This document shows positions 24,809-36,263 of a stretch of 64,000 nt of DNA, one piece after another. This DNA comes from Molossus alvarezi (lineage: Eukaryota > Chordata > Mammalia > Chiroptera > Molossidae), in NCBI GenBank assembly GCA_037176705.1, contig CM073908.1:130809430-130873429 (forward strand), in the 5' to 3' direction. Each line of letters begins with the position of its first letter. Positions within the stretch are counted from its first letter, which is position 1. A program made the translations under genes and the position numbers. The notes under the pieces are model-generated. The model searched no databases and was not told the DNA's origin. It worked only from the letters and a program-made list of their open reading frames with translations.

Positions 24809-25509
24809 CAATCAAGTCCCAGCAAAAAGCAGGTGGTACATTTAAACAGAATAATGTGAGGACATACTAATACAAGGAACTATATACAGAAGCTTTGATA
24901 CAATTTAGGGAAACCAAAAGGGACATTGCAGTAATGTAGGAATAGCACCAGCCACCATCTATTACCATTGCAAGGCCTGAATGGGCAAGCAGAATATTAC
25001 CCAGAGAAGTAACTATATGTAAAGATTTCCTGGCAAGTGCTGTGACCTTTGGTAGAGACATGAAGCCAATCTATGGAGACTCAGTAAGAGGAGAAATGAG
25101 CTAACATATACCCCAGAGTTGACTCTCCACATAGCACCGGTCTTTTTCCTAGGATTCCCATTAGAGGAACTCAACCAGAAGTCAGAGGACAATGAAACCT
25201 GTGGTTAGTGCAGAGGTCCATTTCACAGGACACAGGGTAAAATAGAGAAGGTGGGGGTGGTCCTGGAGGAGACTGGGAAACAGGATGTATCCAGCATTAT
25301 CTTGGAGTGAGGTATTGAACTGATCTGTCTATAGAAAGCACAATTCAATATATTCTTTGGTAGGCCGAGTTAAATAGTGGAAGTACAGATTGTGAGGATG
25401 GAGCAAACGGGTAAACTAATAGAGGGTCAATGTGCAAAAATTGGTAGAGGAGGAGGAAAAGAAGGGATCTAGGGTGAGTCCAAGCCTTTGGTTTGGGTGA
25501 CTGGGTAAG
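24809..25509. other. Unrecognised intergenic DNA
   Basis: Nothing recognised. A weak L2-like flavour (CTTTGGTAGAGACATGAAGCC and the following sequence) is not enough for a call. Confidence 0.35.
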
Positions 25510-25710
25510 GACCTGGAGAGTATTACGCTAAGGGAAATAAGCCAGTCAGAGAAAGACAAATGCCATATGATTTTATTTATCTAATGATCACATAAACTAA
25601 CAAACAAGGTGGAGATAATCTCATGGATATTGAGAACAGACTGACAGCTGTTAGAGGGGAGGGGTTTGGGGACTAGGTGAGAAGGGTGAAGGGATTAAGC
25701 AAAGGGAAAA
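25510..25710 (+). mobile_element. Older L1 3' end fragment, plus
   Basis: GGACCTGGAGAGTATTACGC, GGGAAATAAGCCAGTCAGAG and AAAGACAAATGCCATATGAT match the last codons and 3' UTR of L1. It ends with AAAGGGAAAAAAAAAAGC at about 25700. It is more diverged than L1-A/B/C and belongs to another, older L1 subfamily. Confidence 0.75.
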
Positions 25711-26003
25711 AAAAAAGCCTCCTGGACACATTTCTGACCAATCTAATATATTCAAAAGCACTAAATATACCTTCTTAAAATAGATCTATTTAGTGCGTAG
25801 ATAAAAAAGAAACTATTTCTTTCATTCGTTTCATTCCAACAAAAGGGCATACAGTTCAAAGATACATTTAAGAAATTCCTCTTCTGGCAAATGCCCATTA
25901 TACAAAATACTTGTTTTAAAAAGTAATTTCTTAAAACATATATTTCATTTTCAAGATTAATTTTTCATTTTTATATTTCTAATTGCAGTTGGAGTTGTGT
26001 TTT
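25711..26003. other. Unrecognised AT-rich intergenic DNA
   Basis: Nothing recognised. Confidence 0.4.
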
Positions 26004-26016
26004 TTCCTTGCCCTTT

Positions 26017-26216
26017 CTTTTTTATTAATGTTTTTATTGATTTCCTAGGGAGAGATAGAAACATCTTCATAAGAGAAAAACATCAATCTGCTGCCTCCTG
26101 CACTCCGCCTATTGGGATCCAGCCTGCGACCTGGGCATGTGCCCTGACCAGGAATCAAATGGGGACTTCTCAGTCCACTGGGCGATGGTCATGCCACTGA
26201 GCCACACAGGCTGGGC
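26017..26216 (-). mobile_element. Ves SINE, minus, inserted at the L1-B junction
   Basis: It runs from a T-rich tail near 26017 to a head ending CCACACAGGCTGGGC at about 26215. It lies between two copies of the 13-bp sequence that also marks the far end of L1-B (26004-26016 and 26217-26229), so it inserted into the L1-B target-site duplication. Its B-box region is degraded. Confidence 0.85.
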
Positions 26217-26229
26217 TTCTTGGCCCTTT

Positions 26230-27092
26230 TGTTTTTTTAATAATTAATTTAATTATTTTTGTTACAGATGTTTCTCCTTTTCCCCCCACTGATTCACACT
26301 TTGCCATCCCTCCCCTCCCTGTCCCCAGATTGTTGTCCATGTCCATTGTTCATGCACACATGCATATAAGTTCTGTGGTTTATCTCTCCCCCACCAGCCC
26401 CTCTTCCGGGGATTGTCAATCTGTACTCCGCTTCCACATCTCTGAGACTACCCTGTTCCTCAGACTGTTATGTTCATTATATTCCACAAATAAGTGAGAT
26501 TATATGATACCTGTCTTTCTCTGTTTGGCTTGTTTCACTTAGAATAACATTTTCCAGGTCCCTCCATGTCGTCTCTAAGGATAAGAAATCTTTCTTTCTT
26601 ACAGCTGCATAGTACTCCATTGTGTATATGTACCACTGCTTTTTTATCCATTTGTCTACTGATGGCCATTTGGGCTGTTTCCATATCTTAGCTATTGTAA
26701 ATAGTGCTGCTACAAACATGGGGGTACCTATATTTTTTCTGATTGGTGTTTCAGGATTCTTGGGTGTATTCCTACAAGAGGGATCACTGAGTCAAATAGC
26801 AGTTCAATTTTTAATGTTTTGAGGTAACACCATATTGTTTTCCATAGTGGCTGCACCAGTCTGCATTCCCACCAGCAGTGTACTAGAGTCCCCTTTTCTC
26901 CACACCCTCGCCAACACTTGTTGTTTGATGATTTGTTCATGGCAGCCATTCTGACAGGTGTGAGGTGATACCTCACTGTTGATTTAATTTGCATCTCTCT
27001 GATGACTAGTGCCGTTGAGCATTTCTTCATATGTCTCTTAGCCATTTGTATGTCCTGTTTGGAGAGGTGTCTATTTAGCTCCTCTGCCCATT
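26230..27092 (-). mobile_element. Second L1 3' end fused behind L1-B
   Basis: Read on the minus strand it starts at the A-run before GGGCAGAGGAGCTAAATAG (near 27092) and covers the ORF2 C-terminus, the 3' UTR and a tail of ATTAATTATT type ending at about 26230. An open C-terminal segment lies at 26477-26719 and ends at the usual GGAATATAA. It is the mirror image of the 19471-20310 block behind L1-A. Confidence 0.9.
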
Positions 27093-27340
27093 TTTTTTAA
27101 AATTTAAATTAATTTATTTATGTTTGTTACAGATGTTTCTCCTCTTTCCCCCACTGATTCCCATCTCCCCCTCCCTCCCCACACTCTCCCCAGCTTTGTT
27201 GTCCATGTCTGTTGTTCATGCATACATGCATATGAGTTCTGTGGTTTATCTTTGCCCCCACCTCCTCTTATGGGGGTAGTCAGTCTATACCCCACTTCCA
27301 CATCTCTGGGACTACCCCATTCCTCAGACTGTTATGTTCA

Positions 27341-30300
27341 TTATATTCCACAAGAGTAAGATCATATGATACTTGTATATCTCTGTTTGGCTTGTTTCGC
27401 TTAGGATGACACTTTCCAGGTCCCTCCACAATGTCGTCTCAAAGGATAAGAGATCTTTCTTTCTTACAGCTGCATAGTACTCCATTGTGTATATGTATCA
27501 CCGCTTTTTTATCCATTGGTCAACTGATGGACATTTGGGCAGTTTCTGTATCTTAGCTATTGTAAATAGTGCTTCTACAAACATGGGGGTACAAATATTC
27601 TTTAGGATTGGGGTTTCAGGCTTTCTAGGGTATATTCTTAGAAGTGGGATCACTGGGTCAAAGGGCAGTTCAATTTTTAATTTTTTTTTAAATTTTTAAT
27701 ATTTTGACGTAACGCCATATTGGTTTCCATAGTTGCTGCACCAATCTGCATTCCCACCAGCTGTGTACTAAAGTCCCCTTTTATCCACACCATGGCCAAC
27801 ACTTGTTGTTTGATGATTTGTTGATGGCAGCCATTCTGACAGGTGTAAGGTGATACCTCATTGTTGTTGTAATTTGCATCTCTCTGATGACTAGTGATGT
27901 TGAGCATTTCTTCATATGTCTCTTACACATTTGCATGTCCTGATTGGAGAGGTGTCTATTTAGCTCCTCTGCCCATTTTTTAATTGGGTTCTTTGTCTTC
28001 CTTTTGCTGAGTTGTATGAGCACTTTATATATATTGGAAATTAACCCCTTATCTGATATATCATTGGCACTTATAGTCTCCCATACAGTGGGTAGCCTTT
28101 CCATTTTGATGATTGTAACTTTTGCTGTGCAGAAGCTTTGGAGTTTGATGTAGTCCAATGTGTTCATTGTATACTTTGTTTCTGTTGCCGTAGGTGATGT
28201 ATCATTGAAAATTCTGCTGCGTATGATGCCTGCAATTTTGTTACCTACAGTTTCTTCTGGGATTTTTATGGATTCCTGAATCACATTTAAGTCTTTTACC
28301 ATTTTGAGTTTATTTTTGTGTATGGTGTAAGTTGATGGTCCAGTTTCATTTTGTGTGTGTGTATGTGTGCATGTAGCTGTCCAATTTTCCCAACACATTT
28401 ATTAAAGAGGCTGTCTTTACTCCACTGTATGCTCTTGTCACCTTTGTCAAATATTAATTGAGCATATTGCCATGGGTCCACTTCTGGGTTATCTGTTCTG
28501 TTCCACTGGTCTATCTGCCTGTTCTTGCACCAGTACCAGGCTGTTTTGATTACAGTGGCTTTGTAGTATAACCTGAAATCTGGTAATGTGATCCCTCCTA
28601 CTTTGTTCTTCTTTTTCAAGATTGCTGTGGATATTCGAGGTTTCTTTTTGTTCCATACAAACTTTTGAAGTATTTGTTCTAGTTCTGTGAAGTATGTCAT
28701 TGGTATCTTGATGGGGATTGCATTGAATCTATAGATTGCTTTGGGTAATATGGACATTTTAATAATGTTAATTCTTCTAATCCATGAACAAGGTATGTGC
28801 TTCTACTTTTTTATATCTTCCTTTCTCTATTTTCAGTGACCTGTAGTTTTCTGTGAATAGGTCCTTTATTTCTTTGGTTAAGTTTACTCCTAGGTATCTT
28901 AATTTTATTTGCTGCGATGTTAAAAGGAAATGTTTTTTTAGTTTTTCTTTCTGTGGGTTAATCATTGGTGTATAGAAATGCCATTGATTTCTTGATGTTA
29001 ATTTTGTGTCCTACTACTTTGCCAAATTCATTTATTAAGTCTAGTACATATTTGATGGAGTATTTGGGGTTTCTACGTATAATATCATGTCATCTGCGAA
29101 TAATGAGTTTCACTTTCTCCTTTTCAATTTGCATCACATTCATTTTTTCTTCCTGTCTGATTGCTGTGGCTAAGACTTCCAGTACTGTGTTAAATAAGAA
29201 GGGACAAAGTGGCCATCTTTGTCTTGTTCCTGTTCTAAAGGGAAACGGTTTTAATTTTTGCCCATTAAGTATGATGTTGGCTGTAGGTCTTTCATATATG
29301 GCCTTCATTATGTCGGGATATGATCTCTCTATTCTCAGATTGCTGAGTGTTTTTATCAGAAATGGGTGCTGGATTTTGTCGAATGATTTTTCAGCGTCTA
29401 TTGATATGATCATATGATTTTTATCTTTCATTTTGTTTATGTGGTGTATCACATTTATTGATTTGCGAATATTGTACCAGCCTTGCATCTCTGGGATGAA
29501 TCCCACTTGGTCATGGTGAGTAATTTTTTGATGTATTGCTGGTTTGGATTTGCTAGTATTTTGTTCAGTATTTTGGCATCTATGTTTATCAGGGATATTG
29601 GCTGTAGTTTTCTTTCTTTGTAGTGTCTTTTTCTTGTTTTGGAATTAGAATTATGCTGGCTTCATAAAACAAGTTTGGAAGTCTTCCTTATTCTTGAATT
29701 TTTTGAAATAATTTCAGCAGAATGGGCATTAGTTCTTTTTTAAATTTTCAGTACATTTTCCCCATGAAGCCTTCTGGCCTGGGCTTCTCTTTGCTTGGAG
29801 AGTCTTGATTACATCTACAATTTCTTTTGTTGTTATTGGTCTGCTCAAGTTTTCTATCTCTTCCCAGTTCATTTTTGGGAGACTATGTGTTTCTAGAAAT
29901 TTGTTCCTTTTGCTTAGATTGTAGAATTTGTTGCCGTATAATTGTTTATAATATTTGTTCATGATGCTTTGTATTTCTGTGTGTCAGTTATTATTTCTCC
30001 TCTTTCATTTCTGATTTTGTGTATTGGGTTCTCTCTCTTTGTTTCTTGGTGAGTCTAGCTATGGGTCCATCAATCTTGTTTATCTTTTCAAAGAACCAGG
30101 TATTTGTTTCATTTGTTTTTGAATGTTTTTTTTTTTTTTTTTTTTTTGGTCTCCATGTCATTTATTTCTGCTCTGATCTTTTCTATTTCCTTCCTTCTAC
30201 TTTTTCTGGGGATTTCTTTTTGTTTGCTTTCTAGTTCTTTAAGTAGTGAGGTTAGTCTATTAGAAATTTTTCTTGCTTCTCTAGGTAGTCCTTTAGTGCT

Positions 30301-31205
30301 ATGAACTTCCCTCTCAGAACTGCTTTTGCTGCATCCCATAGATTTTGTGTTGTGTGTTCATTTTCACTGGTTTCCAGGAAGTTTTTAATTTCTGCCTTGA
30401 TCTTCATGATAACCCAATCATTGTTTAATAACATGCTATTTAGCCTCTATGTTTTCAAATGTCTTTGCATGTTCTTGTTGCAATTGATTTCTAGTTTCAT
30501 GCCATTGTGATCTGAGAAGATGCTTGATATGATTTCAATCTTATTGAACTTGTAGAGACTTAGTTTGTGTCCTAACATGTGGTCTATCTTTGAGAATGTC
30601 CCATGTGCACTTGAGAAGTATGTGAATTTTGCAGTTTTGTGGTGTAATTCTCTGTAGATACCTATGAAACCCATTTGATCTAGTGTTTCATTTAGAGTCT
30701 GTTTCCTTGTTAATTTTTTGTCCAGAGGATCTATCCAGCGATGTCAGCAGGGTATTGATGTCCCCTGCTATGATTGTATTGCTGTTGATTTCTCCTTTCA
30801 AGTCCTCCAAACTATTTTGAATATATGTTGGTGCTCCTATATTGGGTGTATATATGTTTACCAAGGTTATATCTTCCTGTTGGAGAGGTCCTTTCAATAT
30901 TATGTAGTGGCCTTCTTTGTCTCTCATTATGGCCTTAATTTTGAAATGTACTTCATCAGATATGAGTATTGCTACCCCAGCTTTTTTTTTTTTTTTTTTG
31001 CTTTCCTTTTGCTTGAAAGATTTTTTTTTTTCCATCTGTTCTCTTTCCACTTATGTGAGTCTTTTGTTGTGAGGTGGGTTTCTTGTAAACAACATATATG
31101 TGAGTCATGCTTACTTTTACAGTCAGCTATTCTGTGTCTTTTTATCAGAGCATTCAAACCATTCTCATTTAAGGTGATAATTGATATGTACTTATTTATC
31201 GCCAT
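27341..31205 (-). pseudogene. L1-B ORF2 remnant
   Basis: This is the endonuclease/reverse transcriptase. The start at 31205 gives MAINKYISIITLNENG with CCLQETHL near residue 40, so the endonuclease N and E active-site residues are readable. The SDH motif is encoded at 30507-30515. RT segments lie at 29090-29506 ([26 protein letters not shown]). The FADD box is present at 29089-29100 but out of frame with the preceding RT segment, which ends just there. C-terminal segments lie at 28296-28757 and 27781-28398. An expanded poly(A) (30129-30147) and other indels break it. Total length, 3.86 kb, is close to normal. Confidence 0.88.
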
Positions 31206-31250
31206 TTTTGTTTACCGTGGTTCTATTTTTCTTCCTATTTCTTCTACTAA

Positions 31251-32137
31251 TTACAGCAGTCCTTTTAGCTTATCTTGCAGTGCTGGTTTGGTGTTAATAT
31301 ATTCCCTTAGCCCTTTTATGTCTGGAAAGCTCTTTATTTGACCTTCTGTTTTGAATGATTGTCTTGCTGGATAGAGTAGTCTTGGATTCAGACCCATGTT
31401 TTTCATGACCTTGATTACTTCATGACACTCCCTTCTGGCTTTAGTGTTTCTGTTGAGAAGTCAGCTGAGAGCCTCATGGTGTTTCCTTTGTAGGTAAACT
31501 GTTGCTTATCTCTTGCTACCTTTTAGAGTCTCTCTTTGTCTTTAATTTTTGGCATTTTAATTACTATGTGTCTTTGTGTGGGCGTGTTTGGGTTCTTCAT
31601 ACTTGGAGCTCTCTTTGCTTTTTGAACTTGAATGCCTTCTTCCTTCACCAAGTTAGGACAGTTTTCTATCATTATTTCTTCAAATATATTCTCTAACCCT
31701 TGCCCATTTCCTTCCTCTTCGGGGACTCCTATGATGTGAATGTTATGTTTCCAGTTGTCCCACAGTTCTCTTAAGTTGTCTTCCTGTTTTTTCATTGTTT
31801 TTTTTTTTCCTTTTGGTTCTCTGATTGGTTGATTTTTTTCTACCCTGTCTTCTAATTCACTGATCCCGTCTTCAGCTTCCTCTACTCTGCTGTTTGGTCC
31901 TTCCAATGTCTTCTTAATTTTTGCTATGTCATTCTTCATTTCCACTTTTTTTTTTTTTTTTAATGTTTCTATATCTTTACTTATGCTGCTGAGGCCCTTA
32001 CTCAGTCTGTTGAGCTTCCTCAAGATCATGGCTCTGAACTCCACCTCTGATAATTTGCTTAGCTGCATTTCATTTATCTCATTTTTGATAGAGTTCTCTT
32101 GTTCTTTCATTTGGGATTTATTTCTATGTTTCACCAT
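31251..32137 (-). pseudogene. L1-B ORF1 remnant, best preserved ORF1 here
   Basis: This is the L1 RNA-binding protein. A single open segment of 204 codons (32137-31523) contains the start MVKHRNKSQM, the heptad-rich coiled coil (about residues 20-105), the RRM start (HIIGVPEEEG at about residue 136) and the C-terminal domain up to MPKIKDKERL. A one-base deletion at about 31527 shifts the frame and brings in a stop. The remainder, down to the normal TAA at 31251-31253, is readable in another frame. Expected length is about 296 codons. This single visible lesion makes it the least damaged ORF1 in the window. Confidence 0.88.
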
Positions 32138-33878
32138 TTTGGCTATCTCAGTGGGTTTTGGAGCCTACCAAATTTTCCCTGTGAGTGTTGGTGTCCTGCT
32201 GTTTGTAGCTCCCTCTACTCTGCTTGAATGAGCCTGTGTGGGCCCATGTTAAACACCACTGTCAAGTCTTACTTTCCTGGGTAGATTTGAAACCCCAGGA
32301 AAGGTTCAGTTATCCTCTAGCTTTTTCCTGGAGGCTAGTAGTCTCAGTTACTCAGTGCTTTGGAATGTAGCCCTGGTGTTCTGCATAAGAGGATTTCCAG
32401 AGGGTGGGATTGATGATGGTTGTTAATAAGCCTCATTTTGCATTTCTTTGCCTCACCTGGGAAAGCCGGAATCTCCATGCGAGGGGCTCGCAGGTGCTGC
32501 GTTTCCCCAAGCTCAGGGAAGGAGCACACTGGCCACCGTCCTTTGTGGCCTCAACTCAGCAAAAACTCTGAGTGCCCTCCAAATCCTGGGTGTCCCCACT
32601 GATTTCCAGCCCAGTCAGTGCTCCTTCTGCTGTAGCCCCCAGGCGAGTGGCAGTGGCTATTTTAGCACTTTGTCCTGGCTCTCTGTGCTGTGGTATTTAT
32701 TCTCCAAGGGCACTGCTCACAGCTAAGACTGCTGCTGTCCGTGGGCTCCAAGCCTGCCGCCCTCTCATGCCTCCACAGATCCTACCTGTGTCCCTGGTTT
32801 ATATGGTCCTGTCCTGCTGCTTTTCTGTTACTTTATTCTGGGGATTTGTCTTTATATTATTTGTAATTCCTGTTTGATCCTGAGAGATCATCTGTGTAGC
32901 TTCTATTCACTCAACCTCCATTTTCACATCTTCAATGCTTATCTTGTGTGCAGCTGGATTGCACAGGCCTGTCTGGTGCCCCCACACTCTTCAGGTCCTG
33001 CGGGTTATTGGTTTGGACAGTCCCCTTTGGGACCAGGCTCTATGCCTATGTTATGGACTGCCGGGTTTCACAGGTCTCCCTGGTGCTTCAGCACCCCACT
33101 GGTACCTTGGGTAACTAGATTTCACAGTCCCTGCTGGGTTACACAGGCCCCTCTGGTGTTTCAACACCCTGTAGCTCCCGTAGGCAAGCAGCTGGATGGC
33201 ACCAGTCTTTCTCGGGCTCCGGCTTCCCACTGCTTTAGTGTCCTACTGGACCAAATAGGCCTCTGTGGAGCCCGAGGTCCTGCTGCTTGTGGCTGGTGAG
33301 TACTGCTGCCCCGTGGCACTCAACTCCTGCTCAGCTTTTGGGGTAGATTTTGGGCTTGGGTCTCAGCTGCTTGTCTGTGCTTCTGTTGCCTGGGGATGGA
33401 TGTCTGCTCTCCAGCCTTTGTTGCTGGGGGTATATCTGAACTCTGATCAGGCTGCTACTGTGGGGGATGGTGCTGAGCTCTAGGTTGTCCACGGCTTCCA
33501 CGACCAGAGCCTTGGGAGCTCCACTACTGTGCACCAGTGTGTGTTGACACAGAGTGTCCACTGTTCCGATGTTGCCAGGTGCACTGCTGGGCTCGGGTTG
33601 CTGGGCCCTAGCTGCTCCCACTGCCTCCTCCCAGGGAAAACCCGGGATCGTCAAAAATGGTAAGACCTCCCCAAGGTTCAGGGAGAAGCGCCCTGAAGGG
33701 CAGCTTACTGGGTTAGCTGGATGCTCCGGTCCACATCACAGGAAACTTCTGCTCCATGGCTCTGCACTGCTTGGTTTTGTTCGTCCACCTTCAAGTCCAC
33801 TCACAGTATCTCACACATTTGCTCACTCTGTCACACATTCACCCTCCTTCTGGTTTTTCTCACTGCCATCTTCTTCGC
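32138..33878 (-). promoter_or_regulatory. L1-B 5' UTR, L1-A type
   Basis: It has the same architecture as L1-A: a YY1-like AAGATGGC at the extreme 5' end (complement of 33865-33872) and a repeated motif around CAGGCCTGTCTGGTGC (about 32965, 33070, 33145 and 33255). A decayed internal AAAATGGAGG (near 32920) matches the start of L1-C. It is GC-richer than its surroundings. Transcription would run towards lower coordinates. Confidence 0.65.
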
Positions 33879-33891
33879 TTCTTTGCCCTTT

Positions 33892-34274
33892 AGCAGAGAG
33901 ACATAATCACTCTAAGATACAAATGCGAATGGCTATTTTCATTTAAATGTATAATTGTTGTTCCCCAAGCTAATAAAATACATGGGTGTTCTTTGTGAGG
34001 GTCCTAATTATATTATATTTTATTCAAATTTCATTTTGAATAAGATTGGCAGAAAATAAAAATTTTGTTAATTTACTATAATATTCAAGTTCTTTATAGT
34101 GGAATATACATTTGCCACTGAATAATTAAGTAAAAATCTAATTAATAGAAATACTGAAAGAAGCATAAAATAATTTATACTTTAGCCTAGATTCATTTTT
34201 ATTAATGTTGAGTGATGTACTTTATATTCTCATTTAGGTAATATTTATTATTTACTTTGCCTCTGTCTCCAAGG
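33892..34274. other. Unrecognised AT-rich flank of L1-B
   Basis: Nothing recognised. Confidence 0.4.
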
Positions 34275-34655
34275 AAGGAGTATATTTCCCTGTCCATTGA
34301 TTTTGGGCATAGAAAATGAATTGCTTTGAACAATGGTACATAGGCAGAAGTAACAGTGTGTGAATTCAATTCAAGAACTAAAGAGGCCTCACCAGTTTCT
34401 GCTTGCCAACCTGGGATCTTGTGAATACAAGTATGAGAAAAATATGCCCCAGGTAGCTGCTACCCCTTCTTCCTGGGCTCAAAATGAAACCCACAGAGAA
34501 AAGCTGAACTCCAGATGAACAACACACCTACAGCCTGTAACAGAACTGTATACACCACTACTTAGAAAAATGAGAAATAAAGTGCTGTAGGAAACCACTG
34601 AGTTTGGGGTATTTTGATATGGATCATTAATAGAAACTGCTGGCTAAGACAATAG
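34275..34655 (+). mobile_element. Probable ancient LTR/MER repeat, plus
   Basis: CTCCAAGGAAGGAGTATATT at the start and GAAATAAAGTGCTGTAGG, then AACCACTGAGTTTGGGGTAT near the end, resemble a common mammalian repeat with an AATAAA signal and a 'ttaagccactgagttttggggt' end. It is followed by an A-run at about 34661-34672. The exact family is not assigned. Confidence 0.5.
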
Positions 34656-35028
34656 GAAAAAAAAAAAAACACTTTACAATTCAGAATGATTTAATGAAAT
34701 TCTACTATAGATTGAGTACAAAAAATTAAATATTTATAAACTGTGAAGATTTTTAAAAGAACATTTTACCCAATTTACATGCACAGTGTCACATAATTGC
34801 TAGATGATAAGCAAAAAGCAGCACATTGGTTTGCATGTTTTATTTCTCAATTACAGCTTCAGCAAAGTCTTTTAGATATATGTAAATATTGTGCCAACTC
34901 TGTAAAAAAGCAAGACACATTTTTACTGGTATAAAGTGCCCTACTTTTTGAAAAGATAGCACTGAAACTAAATTTGAAAGCTTTTCCTTGAGTACTTCTT
35001 AGCTTTTTATTGTTCCCTTTTGAGATGG
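34656..35028. other. Unrecognised AT-rich intergenic DNA
   Basis: Nothing recognised. Confidence 0.4.
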
Positions 35029-35540
35029 TGTATTAGATTCTCATTGCTGCAGTAACAAATCCCCACAAATTTGCTGGCTTAAAGCAACACAAAATTTATT
35101 AACTTACCATAAGGTAGTTCAGAAGTCTTAAATCTGTTTTACTGGGCTAAAATCAGGTGTAAGCAGTGCTGCATTCCTTTCCAGAGGGTCTAGGGGAGAA
35201 TTCATTTCCTTGCCCTTTTCAGCTTCTGGAGGTTACCCATATTTCTTGGCTCACGGCCTTCTTCATTTTGAAAGTCAGAAATATTGAGCCAACTTTGTTT
35301 CCTACTGCCATCTGTCTAGTTCCCCCATTCTAGTTCCTTCTCCCATTTATATGAATCCATGTGATTACACTGAGCTCACTAAAATAATCCAGGATAATCT
35401 CTCATATCAAAGACACCTGATAAGCAACCTTAATTCCATGTTCAAATTTAATTCTCCTTCACTGTGTAACCTAATATATTTACAGGTTCTGGGGATTAGG
35501 ATGTGGACATTCTGAGGGGTTCATTACTCTGCTTATAACA
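35029..35540 (-). mobile_element. MaLR-type solo LTR (MST/MLT1-like), minus
   Basis: The plus strand reads TGTATTAGATTCTCATTGCT, CTGGCTTAAAGCAACAC and AAAATTTATT near the start, then ATTAGGATGTGGACATTCTG and CTTATAACA at the end. This is the reverse complement of the MST/MLT1 LTR group of ERVL-MaLR elements. The bounds are TG...CA, 512 bp. The minus-strand polyadenylation signal AATAAA corresponds to 35095-35100. No internal retroviral sequence flanks it, so it is a solo LTR of an ancient element. Confidence 0.8.
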
Positions 35541-35731
35541 GGTGATATCATGCCAAGTTGATTGTGCTTATAGTGATATTAAAAAAAGGTATTGTTTTAC
35601 TCACACACACATACACACACACTGCAGTTTAGCGCACAGATTCATATTGCATAATTTACAATGGACTTCCTAGCATTATCTCATCTATTTTCCAGCTGTA
35701 TACATTTTGGGTAAGAAATCAAAGCTTTCTA
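35541..35731. other. Spacer with a (CA)n tract
   Basis: A CACACACACATACACACACAC tract at about 35602-35622; otherwise unrecognised. Confidence 0.6.
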
Positions 35732-35890
35732 AAGGTTTAGTTTTCTTATCTGTATAATTGGGGATAACGGTACAATCTACACTACTATTTTTTGTGAGGA
35801 TTAAATGCAATGCTATACATAAAGGTTTTCAGTCATTGCCTGATATACACGAACTAATAAATAGTATTCTTTATATTTATTATACTAAAA
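35732..35890 (+). mobile_element. MIR relic, plus (pair member 1)
   Basis: TTTTCTTATCTGTATAATTG, GTGAGGATTAAATGCAATG and AACTAATAAATAG are the MIR core and 3' end. The first 96 bases match 38600-38696 with only about six differences, including changes away from the MIR consensus. See findings. Confidence 0.75.
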
Positions 35891-36263
35891 TATCTGTGTC
35901 TTTTATATAGTTGTAGATTTGATATTATGTCTACTTATAATAATTAGGTTGTTTCTTTGAATTATACTGAATACTGTTTCTGGCAGAAGAATTTCAAATT
36001 ATGCATCTGGCTATATAGGTAGAGTGTGCAAGCCAAAAACTTAAGCTCATAATATCCACACACTGAATCTACATTAATCTGAATCATTGTAGGAAAAATC
36101 TAAATGCATGCTCATTTAAGAACCAATGTTACTTTCCAATTAACTTGTCTCTAGCTAATTTCAAAACATATCTAATATTAAAGTGTTGATAAGTTAAAAC
36201 CACTCTTTATTGATTTGAAAACAGATACAAATAAGACTTTTGTTCTTCTAATATTGCTTGATA
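35891..36263. other. Unrecognised AT-rich intergenic DNA
   Basis: Nothing recognised. Confidence 0.4.

Larger units (their letters stand above)
27093..33878 (-). mobile_element. L1-B: full-length LINE-1, minus
   Basis: On the minus strand: 5' UTR (33878-32138), ORF1 remnant (32137-31251), ORF2 remnant (31205-27341), 3' UTR and A-rich tail (to about 27093). At about 6.8 kb it is the most complete L1 here. The start, GAAGATGGCAG (complement of 33864-33874), matches L1-A. Stops and frameshifts in both ORFs make it inactive. A small A/T-rich duplication sits near 27675-27706. Confidence 0.93.
26004..33891. repeat. Triple 13-bp direct repeat: nested TSDs of L1-B and a Ves SINE
   Basis: TTCCTTGCCCTTT (26004-26016), TTCTTGGCCCTTT (26217-26229) and TTCTTTGCCCTTT (33879-33891) each differ from the consensus TTCTTTGCCCTTT by at most one base. 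The outer and middle copies bracket the SINE. The middle and distal copies bracket the whole L1-B composite. This fixes the insertion order and shows the composite L1 entered as one unit. Confidence 0.8.

Noticed and set aside
30718..31341. 207-codon plus-strand open stretch inside L1-B
   Set aside because: It is the antisense strand of the L1-B ORF2 endonuclease region and ORF1 end. The F/Y-rich translation is the mirror of A-rich L1 coding sequence.
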